DNA from: Mortierella alpina
Lineage: Eukaryota > Mortierellomycota > Mortierellomycetes > Mortierellales > Mortierellaceae
Length of the DNA stretch: 64,000 nt
Reading direction: 5' to 3'
Assembly (NCBI GenBank): GCA_029449245.1
Contig: JANATF010000008.1
Location: 992,001 to 1,056,000 of the forward strand
A program made the translations under genes and the position numbers. Shown one piece after another: positions 11,397 through 24,142 of this stretch; within the stretch, counting starts at the first letter, position 1; each line of letters begins with the position of its first letter. Under the pieces are notes generated by a model. It was given only the letters and a program-made list of their open reading frames with translations. It did not search any database and was not told the origin of the DNA.

Positions 11397-14245
11397 ATGT
11401 TTGGAATGCAATCAGTGATGATGCCCAAGGCCTCTATTATCACGGAGGTGGCCTCTTCAGCAAGCTCAATCAAGAGTGGGAAGAGTGGACAGAGTGGGAA
11501 GAGTCTCAACAGTGGCGTCGAGAGTCAAGCCGAGAGTCAGAAAGGCAATGCCACCAACACCAGCAGCAAGCTCGGCGGCCTCTTCAAAAGCAATAGCATC
11601 AGAAGCGGGAGTATATCGTCAGGACTTTCGGGAGCCTCACACCCACGAGGGATGGGATCTGTCTTGGAAGAGGCCAGCAAACAGCAGCAGCCCGAGCCCT
11701 TCGATCTGGAAAACTATCGTCAGTGTCTTCAGTGGCTTCAGCAGACGTGTCGCCCAGTGTTTATGAAGGAGCTCTCAGATTTCAGCTCGGTGCCTGTCCC
11801 GATCACCGCTGCGAATGCCCAGCACCCTGACATGGTCGGTGGGATCCAGCAAGTACAAGTCGCCACCTGGAAGCAATCCCAGGTCCAAATACTGCCCGCC
11901 GACCGCTGGGGCCATGCTCAATACGTTCTACAAGAGGTAAGGCTATAAAAGTTGGAACGCACCTCATCAACACATGTCGTCTTTTCCCTACACCCTACAC
12001 CCTACACCCTACATCCTCCACGGTTTGCCTCTTTCCTTTTAAGCACCCACATCTGACGCGTAAGCAAGTATGCTTCACTGTGCATCAACCCTTGTTCCAT
12101 CCCGCCCTCACCCACAGCCTCCAAGAAGTAGATCTGAAGAACACTTCGTACCTTTTTTTGGGCTCCATTCCTCCTTACCCCTCTCTTGACCGCGCACCCA
12201 CACACAAGCGCTCTCTTTTTTCTTGTTTTTTTCGAGCACCAATGTGATCGTCGCTCTCATCTTCAGATTCTGCCTGTTCTATTAATGCGCTCTCGCACAC
12301 ACCCCACGCATCCCCTCACCAAACCCAATACATCAGTAACCTTGTGGCCACAGGCTCTCAGAAAGCTATCTGACCAATTTTTTTCACGGATCATAATTAG
12401 ATTCAGGCACTGCACCAGCTCCGCAAATGTCGACAGATCATTCAACTCTACGGCTATCTCCCAAACTCGTCCCCAACTGCATCTCACATTCCTGCATTGT
12501 TGCTTCAGCAACCCAGCTACGGCTCCCTTCGCCAGTTTCTCGGCCACCACTTTGACTCTATCCAATGGCCTGAGCGCTACAAGATAGCCCTGGATATCGC
12601 CCAGGGTCTGCGCTTCCTGACCTCACAGGGTGTACCGTGCACACTTCACTCTGGCAACGTCCTGATTGACGGTGAAGGTGTTGCCATCCTCACGGGCTTT
12701 GGAGTTCCTGATGGCCTTGTCACGACCGCTCCGTGCCAGATGACAGCTCAGCCCTCTGCCTCCTCCCTCTTGGTATATTTGGCTCCAGAGAAACTTCAAG
12801 GCAGGAGCAAGTACTCTCCAGACTGGGAGGTGTTTTCGCTCGGTATACTATTATGGGAACTATCCTCTGGAAGGATACCATTCGACGAGATTATATCTCG
12901 AGCTGAGGCGGGTCCTAGACTTCAGAAGAACATGGATCAATTGTCATCGGCAATTGTCAAGGGCCTTCGTGAGGAAACGATCGCTGGAACACCAGAGATC
13001 TATGAGCAGCTCTTCAAGATGTGCTGGGAAGGCGAAGGTTCGTCCAGACCGCCTCTCGACGTAGTCGAAGAAACGCTGCTGATGCTGGTCGTTGTCGAGC
13101 CTATGGACATGCTGATGTTGCCAGGAGAGGAAGTGAACATGCATGTCTCTACAGTTGGTATGTGAACAAGAAGGTCGATCGTCTCACTCCTCTTTTTCAT
13201 CCTCAACCTCGATGCTAACCATTGCAGCATTTCTCGAACTTTTTTAGTTTCGGATAGCATTGACGGCGACACGCTAAGCACACATACGCGATCCACTAGT
13301 GTACGGTCTTCCTCACCAGGCCCGAGTCATGCAAATTCTAATGGTCCTCGCCCAGTGACCCTCCATCAGGCTGTGAGCGTCTCAAACCCAGACATGACCG
13401 AGTGGTATATTCTCTCTGGCCATGATATCGACGGATATGCGATCGTCCCGACATTCTCGCTTGAGTGTGAAATCACACCAGTTCAGACCTGTGTTGGCCA
13501 CTTTCTACCCAGTTCGCTGCCCATCCTCAAGGAACTGCTGGACCAAGACGTTGACATTCACCTGCCATCCAAACTCTCTCTTCAGAACTGCCTCCATATC
13601 CTCTTTGACCGTTATATACCCATCAAGAACGAGAATGGATCTACACACCTCCACACTGCTCTCGATATGCTGCTAAAAGCAGGTGCCGAGATGAATGCTC
13701 GGGACGTACAAGGACAGACACCCCTGCATCTCTTGATGAAAAACCCCAAGATGGCCTCGGAGGACGTGCTGGAGGTTTTAAACAAGATGGTGGAAATGGG
13801 AGCAGACACGTCGATCCAGTCACCCAAAGATGGAAACGTTCTCGCTCTGGCCGCAAAGTACCTTCACTTTGAAGCAGCACGGGCTATTCTCAACTCGGAT
13901 ATGCTTGCCTCAGAACCAGAGTCAATCGATCGAGCAATAGAAGCCTGCATGACCATGACGGGGCGGGCGACGGACAAGTTTGTGAACTTGAGGACCAAAA
14001 CGAGAGAGCTCCTCAAGCTTTGGACAGGCAAGGTCGGTGCACCAAGGAGGGAGAAAGTCTCGATCAAAGTACTGCAAGACGCAGGACAGCTCGACTCGAC
14101 TGGTATTCGTGCCAAATGCAGGATCACTAAAATGGCTCCACATGCACAGCTGGACTGTGCCAACCAGTATTATGATGCGAACATTAAGAGGAAGCGGGAG
14201 ATGATCCTCAACAACATGGGCGGCTTTCAAGGCCTGATTAGATAA
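11397..14245 (+). CDS. Pseudokinase with C-terminal ankyrin repeats
   Basis: Three exons give 764 aa: 11397-11936, 12401-13157 and 13248-14245. Residues 1-110 are Ser/Gly-rich. A TKL-like kinase fold follows at about 150-425, with the helix-C/beta-4 segment LRKCRQIIQLYGYL. The catalytic loop reads VPCTLHSGNVLI where a live kinase has HRDxKxxN, so the catalytic Asp is Thr261. The metal-binding DFG is GFG at 279-281. The Asn of the loop and a normal APE (YLAPEKL) are kept, as are the helix-F residues (WEVFSLGILLWELSSG). Ankyrin-like units lie at about 555-690 (GQTPLHLLM, NALALAAKYLH-like). It is probably a scaffold or allosteric regulator rather than a phosphotransferase. The start codon follows a long CT-rich leader. 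Confidence 0.82.
11986..12013. repeat. (CCCTACA)4 heptamer repeat inside an intron
   Basis: Four exact head-to-tail copies of CCCTACA lie in the first intron of the pseudokinase gene, 49 bp after the donor. The unit resembles a telomeric repeat but is not the common fungal CCCTAA. Confidence 0.85.
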
Positions 14246-14427
14246 AATCATATACTCCACACTCTGATGTCGTGCTGTGTCACCCACGAATTTGCGCGTG
14301 CATAATGTTCAACCGTTCTTGTCGCCCTTGTCTGTTCAGGTCACAATCGTTCTTTTTCATGCATCCAGCGAAGCACTCTCGGCTGTCTGTCTCTGTACCG
14401 CTCTTGTTCGGCACGAATACCAGACAT

Positions 14428-14433
14428 AATAAA
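14428..14433 (+). terminator. Polyadenylation signal of the pseudokinase gene
   Basis: AATAAA lies 183 bp after the stop codon. No closer canonical hexamer was seen. Confidence 0.45.
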
Positions 14434-15679
14434 CTGATCACAAGCTCTCCCCCCAACAACAACAATCAAAAAAATTCTTCCCGCCAAAAGTTGTTTTCCG
14501 AGTTTTAGAGGCAAGATCGCCTGCACTCTATAGTAGCAGTCAACTGCCGCGATATAACCCAAGTCATGCGGCTGAGCACTGCGCCATCAAGGTGCAAACC
14601 TCTTGATATTACGGTGTTGCTGGTGAGAGCTCGGAGACATAGGCTAACCGTAGTTTATGACCGTGGTAGCGTGTGTGTGTGCCTCTTTGACCTGCGGAGC
14701 TGAGTGCGAGTGTGCGGTACCAGGAGTCAGGCAGGGGTCCTTGGCCATGTCACGCATCGATTGTTTTCATTTCCTGCTGAGACACGGAACCTCGGTGCTA
14801 TAAGTTGACCTTCTCTTCTCGCTTCTCTCGCTCCCTCTCTCGTTCTTGTGTTTTCTTCATTTTTTGTCGTCTTGTCCTCCCTACACCCCCCTTTTCACCA
14901 AGAACCCCCTGTCAGTTCGTGTGTACTGTATGTCTCTGTCACGGATGGGTCACTGATCTAGTGTGTTTGGGAGCTGCAAGACGAACGCCAGTGCTGGCCT
15001 CGTTTTTTTTAACTGCTGTCTGACCTCTCTCTCATCTCTCTCTCTGTCTCTATATCTCTTTCTCTCTCGCTCTTTCTCTCTTTCTCTCTCTCTTTCCCTC
15101 TTTCCTTCTTCGCTCTCGACCCTCCACCTCTTTTGCCTTCTGCTCCCTGTGCGCCTCCTTTTGTCCGTCCCATCGTCGACAATCCTGATATTCAACACCC
15201 GATTTTCTCTTGGATCCCCTATCACCTTTCCTCTTTTTCGACCTCCCCGTCGTCTTGCTGCTCTGTTTCCTCCTTCTCTTCTTAGCCTTGACCTTGGCCT
15301 TGCTCTTGTCCACTCTTTCACTTCTGTTCCTTTTTTGTTTTCGTGCTGGTTCACCAGATCATTTCACCGCGACACATCAGAGCAAAACGGACACAGTCTT
15401 TACCTCTGACGCACTTTTTTTTTTCTCATAAACTTTTTTTCCCCTTCTGCCTCTTCTCCCTCTCTTTCTCTCGCTCTCGTTTTCATTTCTCCCCTGACTC
15501 CAAACCCATCCGTACACCCGACCCTTCTTCCCACATAACATCGGCAGCACTCTCGGCTCGAAGTTTGGCCACCACAGGAACCACAGTTCTGGTTCAAAAG
15601 GAACTTCAGTCTATCCCCTGCCCCCTCGCCCCGTATCACCAGGCCACGCCAGGAAAAAAACCCCCATATCCAGCGAGCC
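14434..15679. other. Intergenic region and CT-rich leader of the KH gene
   Basis: No gene was recognised between 14434 and about 14800. From 14805 to 15520 the DNA is very pyrimidine-rich on the plus strand (TCTCTC runs at 15020-15110), typical of the long leaders in this window. The purine-rich complement yields spurious Arg/Glu/Lys frames. Confidence 0.5.
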
Positions 15680-18600
15680 ATGGAAGGGAACACGATCCTC
15701 TCTCTGTGCTTCGTCTCTGTACGAGCGGTCGACGAGTTGATGACCAAGAAGTTTCAGCAGCTGTGTGACGACATTACTCGGTTGCATCACTGTCAGGCGA
15801 TTTTACATGTTAGTCTTGGCGCGACCGAAAGCAGCGGCAATGGCAGCACCCTTGGCTCAGCGGCCAACGCGCCTTCCACCCTCGATACCCGCTTCAATGT
15901 CACGCTTTCAGGAGACTACCAGAGGGTGATGAATGCTCGGGGCGCGATCCTGCGGAACTCGCCGCTGAAGGTAATTCTAGTTCCCTTCTTTGTCTTTTTC
16001 ATTACGTACACAGTTCGAGTTTTATTATTTTTTCGGCTCTGTCATGGAGCGCAACAGGCTATTATGGCATAATGCAAGACATGCACTACTCTTACTATGC
16101 CGGATGGTTCGTGTTCGCGCTGCCTCCCATCGCCAGATCCATTCTTTATATAAGGTGCATTGTATTTTTTCTCCCATTCTGCCCTGGTGCGACTTGGACA
16201 TTCAGCCTGTGGGTATTGTTTACGCAGGGTACAAGGGACCAGTTTGTTTATTTGAACATGACTGGCAAATTGTTATGTGCAGCTCTGCTGAATTCCTTGG
16301 GGTGCAGAGAACAGGGTCCCCGCCCAGCATGGTTTGTGTGCACCGCGCCTTGGCAGGCCCTCAGGACAGGTCCCTCAGGGGCTTGCTTGCTGCATGAGCG
16401 CCACGTTCCGGGCTCCGCCCTCCTGCGTGCTCTTCCAGAGGCGCTCTAGACAGCTACGGATGCTTCCACCCCCACCTCCTGCGTTTTATCTGACGTTTCG
16501 CTCCCGCGCGCCTCGCTGGTCGTCGACGTTGCTCTTCGCTCCTTCAATTATCCCCCGTCCCTGACTCCGATACATGCAGGAACCATTCTTCCCGAAGTGG
16601 CCGTGTTTTTGCCTGTCCCTCTTCTCCCCTTCGCATTGTGTTTCCGCTAAACCACCACCCCCCTTGCTTCTCTGGTATGTCTCAATGACTCGTGTCTCCG
16701 TGCTGAGCACTGACAATCTCATTTGCTATACGCCACAATGTTTAGGCAAGGCTGTCGATTCCTGTTAGCAAGTCTTTGATATCCCTGCCTCCAGATTCAG
16801 GAAGCATCAAGGCACAGCAGCAGCGCAGACGCAACCGCGGGCAATCAGCACCTCAGTCCATTCTGCAAGGATCTGCAAATGTTGACACAGAGTCAATATC
16901 ACATATGAGAGCGGACATGGCAATAACATCCGATGTGTTTACCGCGGCTGCAAATAATGAGAAGGCAGATGATGATACCCACAGCAAACCCCTCGCAGTC
17001 TCCCAGGCAGCAGTGGATGATCCAAGCAATGCCTCAACGCCCTCAGCATCCTCGCCGCTCGAGTCTACATTCGCGACAACCTTCACCGTGCTTCCTCAGT
17101 TCAGGACCGCTGTTGACCACATCTCTGCTATAACGAAAACCACTATCACGCTTTTATCCAGCCCCATTGATGCCGCCGCCGCCAACCGTTCCACCAAAGC
17201 TATTTTTGCACGACAGGATGTGGTGGAGCTGCAGGTAACGGGATCATGGGAAAATGCAGAGGCTGCTCGAGTATTGCTCCTGGTCGCAATAGACACGCTC
17301 CAGCCAGGCATCGTTTCTGAGAGGCTTCAGGTGGAGCTCAAATATCAGAATATGATTGGTGGCAGAAAGCGCCAGGACCTGCAGGACTTGATGGCCAGAA
17401 CGGGAACCAGCATTTACTTGACTTCGCCGTTTGTCCAAACAGCCAACAAGAGCGGATGCCCTGTCGATCCCCGATACAACGACATCTATATCACGGGCGA
17501 GCCCAAGCAGGTAGCAGTAGCCAAGGAGGCTCTTACACGGGCGTACAGGCGAGCTCAGGCTTCTTCCATCAGCTGTACTCGTGAGGTGGACATTGCGACG
17601 CGCAAATTGGACTGGATGCTGCAGAACCATCGCGAGAAGCTCCGGACAATCATGCTGGATAATGCATCCTTCATCGCCTTTCCACCTCTCGGTGGCACGC
17701 ATCCCAGTATCTTTGTCTATGGTGAATCCAACGTCAACGTTGAACGAACTATCCGGACGGTCATGCAATTGGTAAGAAAATGACTCCTCATTATCATATT
17801 TCATTTTGTCACCAAAGTGGTCTGCTGCCTACCCAGATGATTCACCCTATACATCATCCATGTTTACGCTAGTCGTGCCATTTCCAGTGCGGCTCCATCA
17901 CCAGACGAGACAGCGCTCTGTCAATGCATATGCCCCATGCTGTGCCTTCGATAATCAACATTTGCAAGGTCATTTCCCAAGCTTCAGGGGCCGAAGTAGA
18001 GTACAGGAACAACGGGTTCCTCATGTTTGGGAACGAGATCCAAACCAGGACCGCCATGCAGTTTTTGATGGAGGTTGATCTTGTGAAGGCACTCCCATTC
18101 GAGTTCAAGTTCACAGTCGAGCTGGCCAACGAGCACCGTGAATTTATCTCTGGCAAGAAGAACGGCAAAATCAACCGCATCATGAAGGCGACGGGAGCAA
18201 GGATTAAATTTGATCAATGCAACGGTTACAATTTCTACGTGGATCTGGGCTCAACTATTGCCGCCAAGACCATGGAGGCGCTTGCTCTGCTTCAGGAAGA
18301 ACTACCCGCCGAAATCTCGTTCTATGTTCCCGAGACCTACCACAAGCGGATCATCGGCGTCGGCGGCAAGAATATTCAGCGGATCATGAAGAAGTATGGA
18401 GTCTACGTCAAGTTCTCTAATTCGGAGGAATTCGCCATACTCGGAGGATACTTTGACAACCAGGACAATGTAGTGGCGCGGACACCTTCCAAGAACGCTG
18501 TCAATCTTGACAACTTGAAGCAGGCTGTCATGGAATTTGTCGGCCCCAAGGACAAAGACTTTGTGCGCCACAATCTGATTATTCCAAAGCAGGACCACAT

Positions 18601-21250
18601 TGTATTGCTTACGCATCATGCGGATTCTTTGCGACAAATCCACGAGGATACCAATGCGGCAGTGCTGTTTCCGGAGCGAGAAACTGGCAGCGATATTGTC
18701 ACCGTTTGCGGGCCAGAGTTATACATCCAGCAGGCAACGACCATGTTACTATCCATGGTGCAGGAACAATTCACATTTCTCGTTCCTTACTCAAACGCCT
18801 TGCTCCGAGTCTTGGATCTTGCAGAGTTCTCGTCGGAGGTCGTGGATATGATAAAGCAGGCATGGAACATTACCTTGGTCACGCCTTTAGCCGGTTTCAA
18901 CTCTAACGAAGCGGCAGCTACTCAAGTAGACTCTGCTGGCTCGAGCTCGAAACTTGCAGAGTCGAGTTTGAATCAAAGGAGGGTTGAAGGAGAGGCCGCA
19001 GATGTTGAAGGATTTCAAACTACCGAGCAAGGTGAGCGATCCAAGGCTGTCTCCGGTGCCGATGCCTCAAGACCGACGATGCCGCTGAGAGACGTTGCTT
19101 TTGTATTCGAGTACTCAAGAAACAATGAGGACTCGCTTCAAAACGCAAAGCAGGTCTTCGACCGATTCCTGCTTCGTCATCAAATCGAGATCAACGAGGA
19201 AGAAATCCATATCCCACGTCTCCGACCAGAACCAGCTGTGGACATTTTCCTGCACACCAGAACCCCATCGGCTCTTAGCATTGGAGGTAAATTACGGCTG
19301 TACACCGGATCCATACATTTGCTCACACCTCTGAGGGCTATACTCACACGCAATTGTGATACTTCATTAATAGATCTCCAGACTTCAGTTACCACGGACT
19401 ACGCCCTATTCGACACTGCTGCAGGAGGAGCCTTCAATATTGCTTCGGGAAACAGGAGGCCTGCGGATATGAGCCCCCTGGTCACATCGGATATTCGGGC
19501 GCTTTTTGGCTCTGGAAACACATCGGCGCTACCGTCGCTGAACGCCTCTCCTTCTAGATGGTCTGACCATTCTCGTCATTCGAGCTCGTTCTCTGCATCA
19601 CCCTCGGCTGCACCTGGGTCACCCTTTGGATTGGGATCAGTTCCGAACATCGGACAGAATAACGGCAGTCCCGCTACTTACACGCGAGTAGCATCCATGC
19701 CCTCTGACCCCTGGGCACCCGCAAAACAGCACCAGCGACACTCTCAGGTGTCTGGAAATTATCTTGGCTCGATCGGTGACCTGCGCTCGACACCACCTGG
19801 AATGACAAACGCGTCTCTTTCCGCACCAGGATCTCACGGTAGTGGATTTTACTCTCAAGGTGGCTTCACGCAATACCCAGCTGAGGGTACCTACAACAAA
19901 CCTCCTGGCTTCCAAGCACTGACATCAGCATCATCGGGGCATCGATACTCGGGCAGCAGTTCACCTATCCATGCGGCCAACAGTGCTATCGGGAACTATG
20001 ATAACCTTTTGGGACATTCACAGGGATCGCCACAGAATGCCTCTCCACAACGACAACAGTCCCTGGAAAGCCCCACCGCTCGTGGCAGCATGCAGTATTT
20101 GGATGATAAAATGTTTTCTGGATCAACATTCGGACCCGGCTATGGTCCGGCTCTGAACAGCGGTAACACGCGCGCGGTCCACCAACAGCAAATGTCTTAT
20201 CAGCATCAGCCGCAATTTCAACACCATCAGCAGCAGTCGCAACCATTCTCAGGCCAGACGTATTCATCACACCTCTCACTCCAGCCGGGTCATGCCTATC
20301 CTCAACAGCGACAACGCCACTCCAGTCAAAACAGCGCTGCGAGTCATCATACCATGGGACTTGGACCTATTGGTAGCGGTCCTGGATCTGCAGGTGGCAG
20401 TGTGAATAGCGACGAGATTTCGACCGAGGAGGATAGTGACGAGGTCTTTGACGAAATGCGCAACAGACAAAAGGGTCACACTGTTGGCAGCTCCTCTACA
20501 CTTTTCAAACCTCATCAGCAAGTCCAAATTACCAGTGGAAGTGGCTACGAAGGGTACTCCTCCCACAACTCATCGTCCTCGAGCCTTTTCAACCGCCGCG
20601 GATCGGGAGGATCTACGCATAGCCTTCAACAACCGTACTTCTCCGGCGGAGGGATTGACGTCTACGGACAAAATGGTCTTGTGAGCGCAATGGAGAAACA
20701 CTCGCTGAATGGACATCATGGCCATCACCAAGACAGTGGGGACATGAACGTCTGTAGCGGGCGATCTTTCCAAGGCAGGCTTGCTCAGGGTCGTCAATCC
20801 ACAGGGAATTTGAACCAAGGGACCAGCGGAGGGCTGTCTGGACTCAACACAAATACTAGATTCGATGACGATCGTGGATTTTTCACGAGTGGATTCGGCG
20901 GTATCATTGGTGACGGAGCGCATGGCTATGGCCGAGTGGGCAGCTCGACATCAGGCAGCTCCGCGACATCAACTCAAGGTCTTGGCCTTCAGCAACATGC
21001 GCTGCAGCCCTATGAAAGCTCTTTCGGATCAAGTCTCAATGGAGGAAGTGGCCACAGCAATGGATTCGATGCCTTTGGAGGCAAGATTGACCGAAATGGG
21101 GCTGGAGACGAAATTATCCGATCTGAACCTTTCGACAAGGCTGGACTATCCGCGCCCTCGTCGCTGGGATTTTACATGAACCCATCTCTGCAGAACGCAT
21201 CTGCGGGCCGTGTCAATGAGGGAAGCCGCCTCGCTGGATGGGAACGCTGA
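15680..21250 (+). CDS. Multi-KH-domain RNA-binding protein (Khd4/Bicaudal-C-like)
   Basis: Three exons give about 1559 aa: 15680-15970, 16746-17771 and 17888-21250. The 16746 acceptor was chosen because it alone keeps phase and continues a KH-like edge (ARLSIPVSKSLI). Several KH-type units are visible. One has IGGRKRQDLQDLMARTG. Another, at about 515-550, has the unusual loop GKKNGKINRIMKATGARIKF. A classical unit at about 585-620 has RIIGVGGKNIQRIMKKYGV. From about residue 790 on the protein is Gln/Ser/Gly-rich and disordered, as expected for a granule-associated RNA regulator. Fungal Khd4-type proteins bind mRNAs and control growth. The first exon is short and its ATG follows a CT-rich leader, so an earlier coding exon cannot be excluded. 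Confidence 0.82.
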
Positions 21251-21702
21251 AGGACGTGTTCCTTTTATCTTGGCATGTTCGTATCTTCTTTCTTCCCTTT
21301 TTTTTTTCTTTTTTGTGGACGTCTTTGTGTGCACTCACCACCGTCTTAATTACTGAGCTGCATCATCACTTCATATTTCTTTGTACATGCTTGCTTCTCC
21401 CTTGTTATTCGTGTTTATCAACCGTCCGCTCAATGCATTTACCCTTTGCTTTTGCTTCTTTTCTTTTCGTCCTCTATCCTTCTTTCGCTTTATTCTGCAT
21501 ATGTTGTCTGCACTGAGGTCAATTGTACGATTATCCAATCCTCTTTTTCATTATTCTTGCACAAGTCTCGTTCGTCTCTACTCAAGTTCCTTTTTTCATT
21601 TTCCTTCGTCTCCAACTGCCTCGTTTTGACTGCATATCCTCTGTCCCTCTGCTCCTACTACCCGTATTGCATGCGCTTGCTAATCTGCCAGACAGAGGGA
21701 CA

Positions 21703-21708
21703 AATAAA
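21703..21708 (+). terminator. Polyadenylation signal of the KH gene
   Basis: AATAAA lies about 450 bp after the stop, at the end of a T-rich 3' region (21280-21640) and just before an A-rich run. Confidence 0.4.
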
Positions 21709-22355
21709 TAATGATTTGCAAACAAAGCAAAAAAAAAGAAAAAAAAAAAGACAAAACTCAGTGTGTTCTGACTGCCTGCAAGTGCACGCCCTCGGGCCAA
21801 AGGGCTGGCTGGGGTGTTTTCTTTGGAGCGACACCAGTGGGGGACCTGAGTTGCTGGGTTATGCGAGAGAACGGTTGGAATTCGTTGATACCAATTGAGA
21901 AAAACTTTAAGTGCGAGATAACTATTGTACTGTAGCCTATTGCTACCCCCATTCCTCATTACTTCATCGCTCGGTGTCTCTGATCCACAACCCTCTCATT
22001 GACTCATCTCACTCCCATTCCGTCCTACAGCGTTCTCCTGCATTAGCTCTCATTCCTTCGAACCCCTGCTTCCCTTTTCCCTGTCGTTCCTGAGTGAGGT
22101 TCTGTCACTTAGCACGCCTTGTTTCAAAATAATAATTCCCACGCGGTCTCCACAGAACCCTGCACGCACTGCATATCATTCCCGCACTTTTCGTTCCCCT
22201 CTGTATCACCACTGCCGTGAAACTTGTATAAGACGCACGCACATACACGCATATACGCACTGTAGCTGCTCTCTCTCGTTCAAGGGTCCTTGCTCACACT
22301 GAAGGATAGAACGTCGTCCTTTTATCGAGAGCACAGACGAATACAAGTTGAAATA
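21709..22355. other. Intergenic region upstream of MscL
   Basis: No gene was recognised. An A-rich run occupies 21720-21755, and a pyrimidine-rich stretch fills 21950-22220. A weak TATA-like word (GTATAAG) lies near 22225, about 130 bp before the MscL start. Confidence 0.5.
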
Positions 22356-24035
22356 ATGAGCTTTTTCGGCTACGGGGCCACGGGCCACAACAGTAACAGC
22401 ACAGGTGCAGGAAGTGCATCCCAGCGGCAAAGCACTGGCGCCTCGTTTATAGAAGGGGGGTCTCTTCGAACTCTGGGCGATATTGGAACGGATCCAGTCC
22501 CTGGGGCTTCATCAGCTCAGACACAGCCCCGAAAATACTTTCTGAACAGCCGCGATCCTTTCACAATCTCTGCCGACGGGTTCGGCGAAAAGTCAGCGCT
22601 GCATCATTTGCCTTACCAAGCCGCTGACGACTCTCATCATGATCATGGCAATGGCAGTGGAAAGGAAGGTGAAGACGGTGTTGGAGAAGGAGGAGGAGGA
22701 GGAGGAAGCACAGGGGCGGTGGCTCAGGACGGGAAGAGCGGCCACTGTTTTCATCATGCTCCCGGGGAACATTGCTCGTTGCCACATCTGATGCAGCCGC
22801 TGGTGACACCGCTTAACCATGATGTGGTGGAGAGCGTGGTTATCAGAGTCCGAGATAGTGCGGATGTGACACAAAAGGTAGGAAAAAAAGGGAGGATCGT
22901 CTATTCTAAGCTGTGGATCTAAGAGACGCACCCTTTTGACTGTAACTGGTTTTTTTTCGTATTCTTCATAGGCTGTCTTTTATTTCTGGGAAGAGTGGAA
23001 GCATTTTGTCAATCGAGGCAATGTCATTGACCTAGGAATCGGTAAGGCGCAACACACACTTGAACTACGATGTGTGTTTTTTTTGGTTGAAGTAAAGTGC
23101 CAGCGAGCTGAATCTTCTTTTATTCCCGCTTTTGAACGTTAGGTGTGGTGATTGGTGGTGCTTTCAGCGATATTATTGATTCGTTCGTGGTCGACATCTT
23201 GACACCACCTCTCTCGCTTTGGGCTACAGGCACAAATCTCGAGAACTCGTTTATCGTTCTCAAACATGGAAGGACGCCCAACAAGAAATACGCGACGTAT
23301 CTGGAGGCTCAAGCGGATGGTGCAGTGTAAGGTCAAAATGCTTGTACTGTCGTGATATTTGAAGGGGAACGGTGGAGGGTTGCTTCGAGGCTACGCTGAC
23401 CCTTGTCATATGTTCATTTCACACCCTATTCTATAGGACCGAAAACACTGGCCACTTTCTAAAGTCGTGTCTAAACTTTCTGGTGATTGCCTTCTTTCTG
23501 TTTTGGATCGTTAAAGGTAAGAGCCAACGTACTGTGCTGTCCGCAAATGAAAAAAAAATTCTGCGCCCAGAGAGATCGTATCAACTTTTACTCATGTTGG
23601 TTTCTTTTCCCGCTCGGCTGTTGCTATTTTACGTGTCGCATAGCTGTTCATAATGTACGAAAGGAAAAGATACGGCCACCACCCAAGGAGAAGACATGTA
23701 ACTGGTGTCGAGAATCCATCGCACTGGAGGCCTTCCGCTGCAAGTTTTGCCAGAGTTTTGTCAAGGATATCCCGGGAATTGACGACGCCGGCATAGGAAT
23801 GTTTGTTACCGTTAAGCGGCCCAAGCAGCCGCAACCTCCGTTGCAGCAGTCTATGGATCAGAAACATGGGGACGCGGATGTTACGGCTGGTGCCCATGCT
23901 GCTGCTCCGAGCCCAAGTTTGCCGCAGAGTGCTGGTTCGGGAGCTCGTTCTAGAGCGACATCGTCGACATCTTCAGGACAAATCTCTGGAAAGCAAGCGG
24001 CATCTGAGTCTGATCCAGCAACAACAATAGAATAG
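22356..24035 (+). CDS. MscL-type large-conductance mechanosensitive channel with zinc-ribbon tail
   Basis: Five exons, joined in phase, give 415 aa: 22356-22877, 22972-23041, 23143-23326, 23437-23516 and 23644-24035. The MscL core starts near residue 178: EWKHFVNRGNVIDLGIG, then VVIGGAFSDIIDSFVVDIL with TPPLS closing TM1 at about 220. TM2 is NFLVIAFFLFWIVK at about 268-283. Bacterial MscL has the same RGNV(I/V)DLAVGVIIG pore helix but is only about 130-150 aa. Here a 174-residue Gly/Ser/His-rich N-terminus is added. After TM2 come a CxxC...CxxC ribbon (CNWC and CKFC) and a Ser/Ala-rich tail. It likely gates under membrane tension in hypo-osmotic shock. The compartment is unknown; no presequence is obvious. 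It converges on the BAG gene, with 107 bp between stops. Confidence 0.9.
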
Positions 24036-24142
24036 ATCTAATTATTATAGCAGGTATTTACTCGTGTTATTTTACTCCTGGCAATCCTGACAGGGATTGT
24101 GATATCATTTTTTTTTGTTTTATTGTGCACAAGCTGTGTTCT

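Noticed and set aside
13222-13232. Alternative acceptor TTGCAG for exon 3 of the pseudokinase
   Set aside because: Using it brings an in-frame stop within seven codons; the acceptor before 13248 keeps the frame.
14950-15354. Arg/Glu/Lys-rich minus-strand frame
   Set aside because: It is only the complement of a CT-repeat leader; low-complexity RERERE-type text is expected there.
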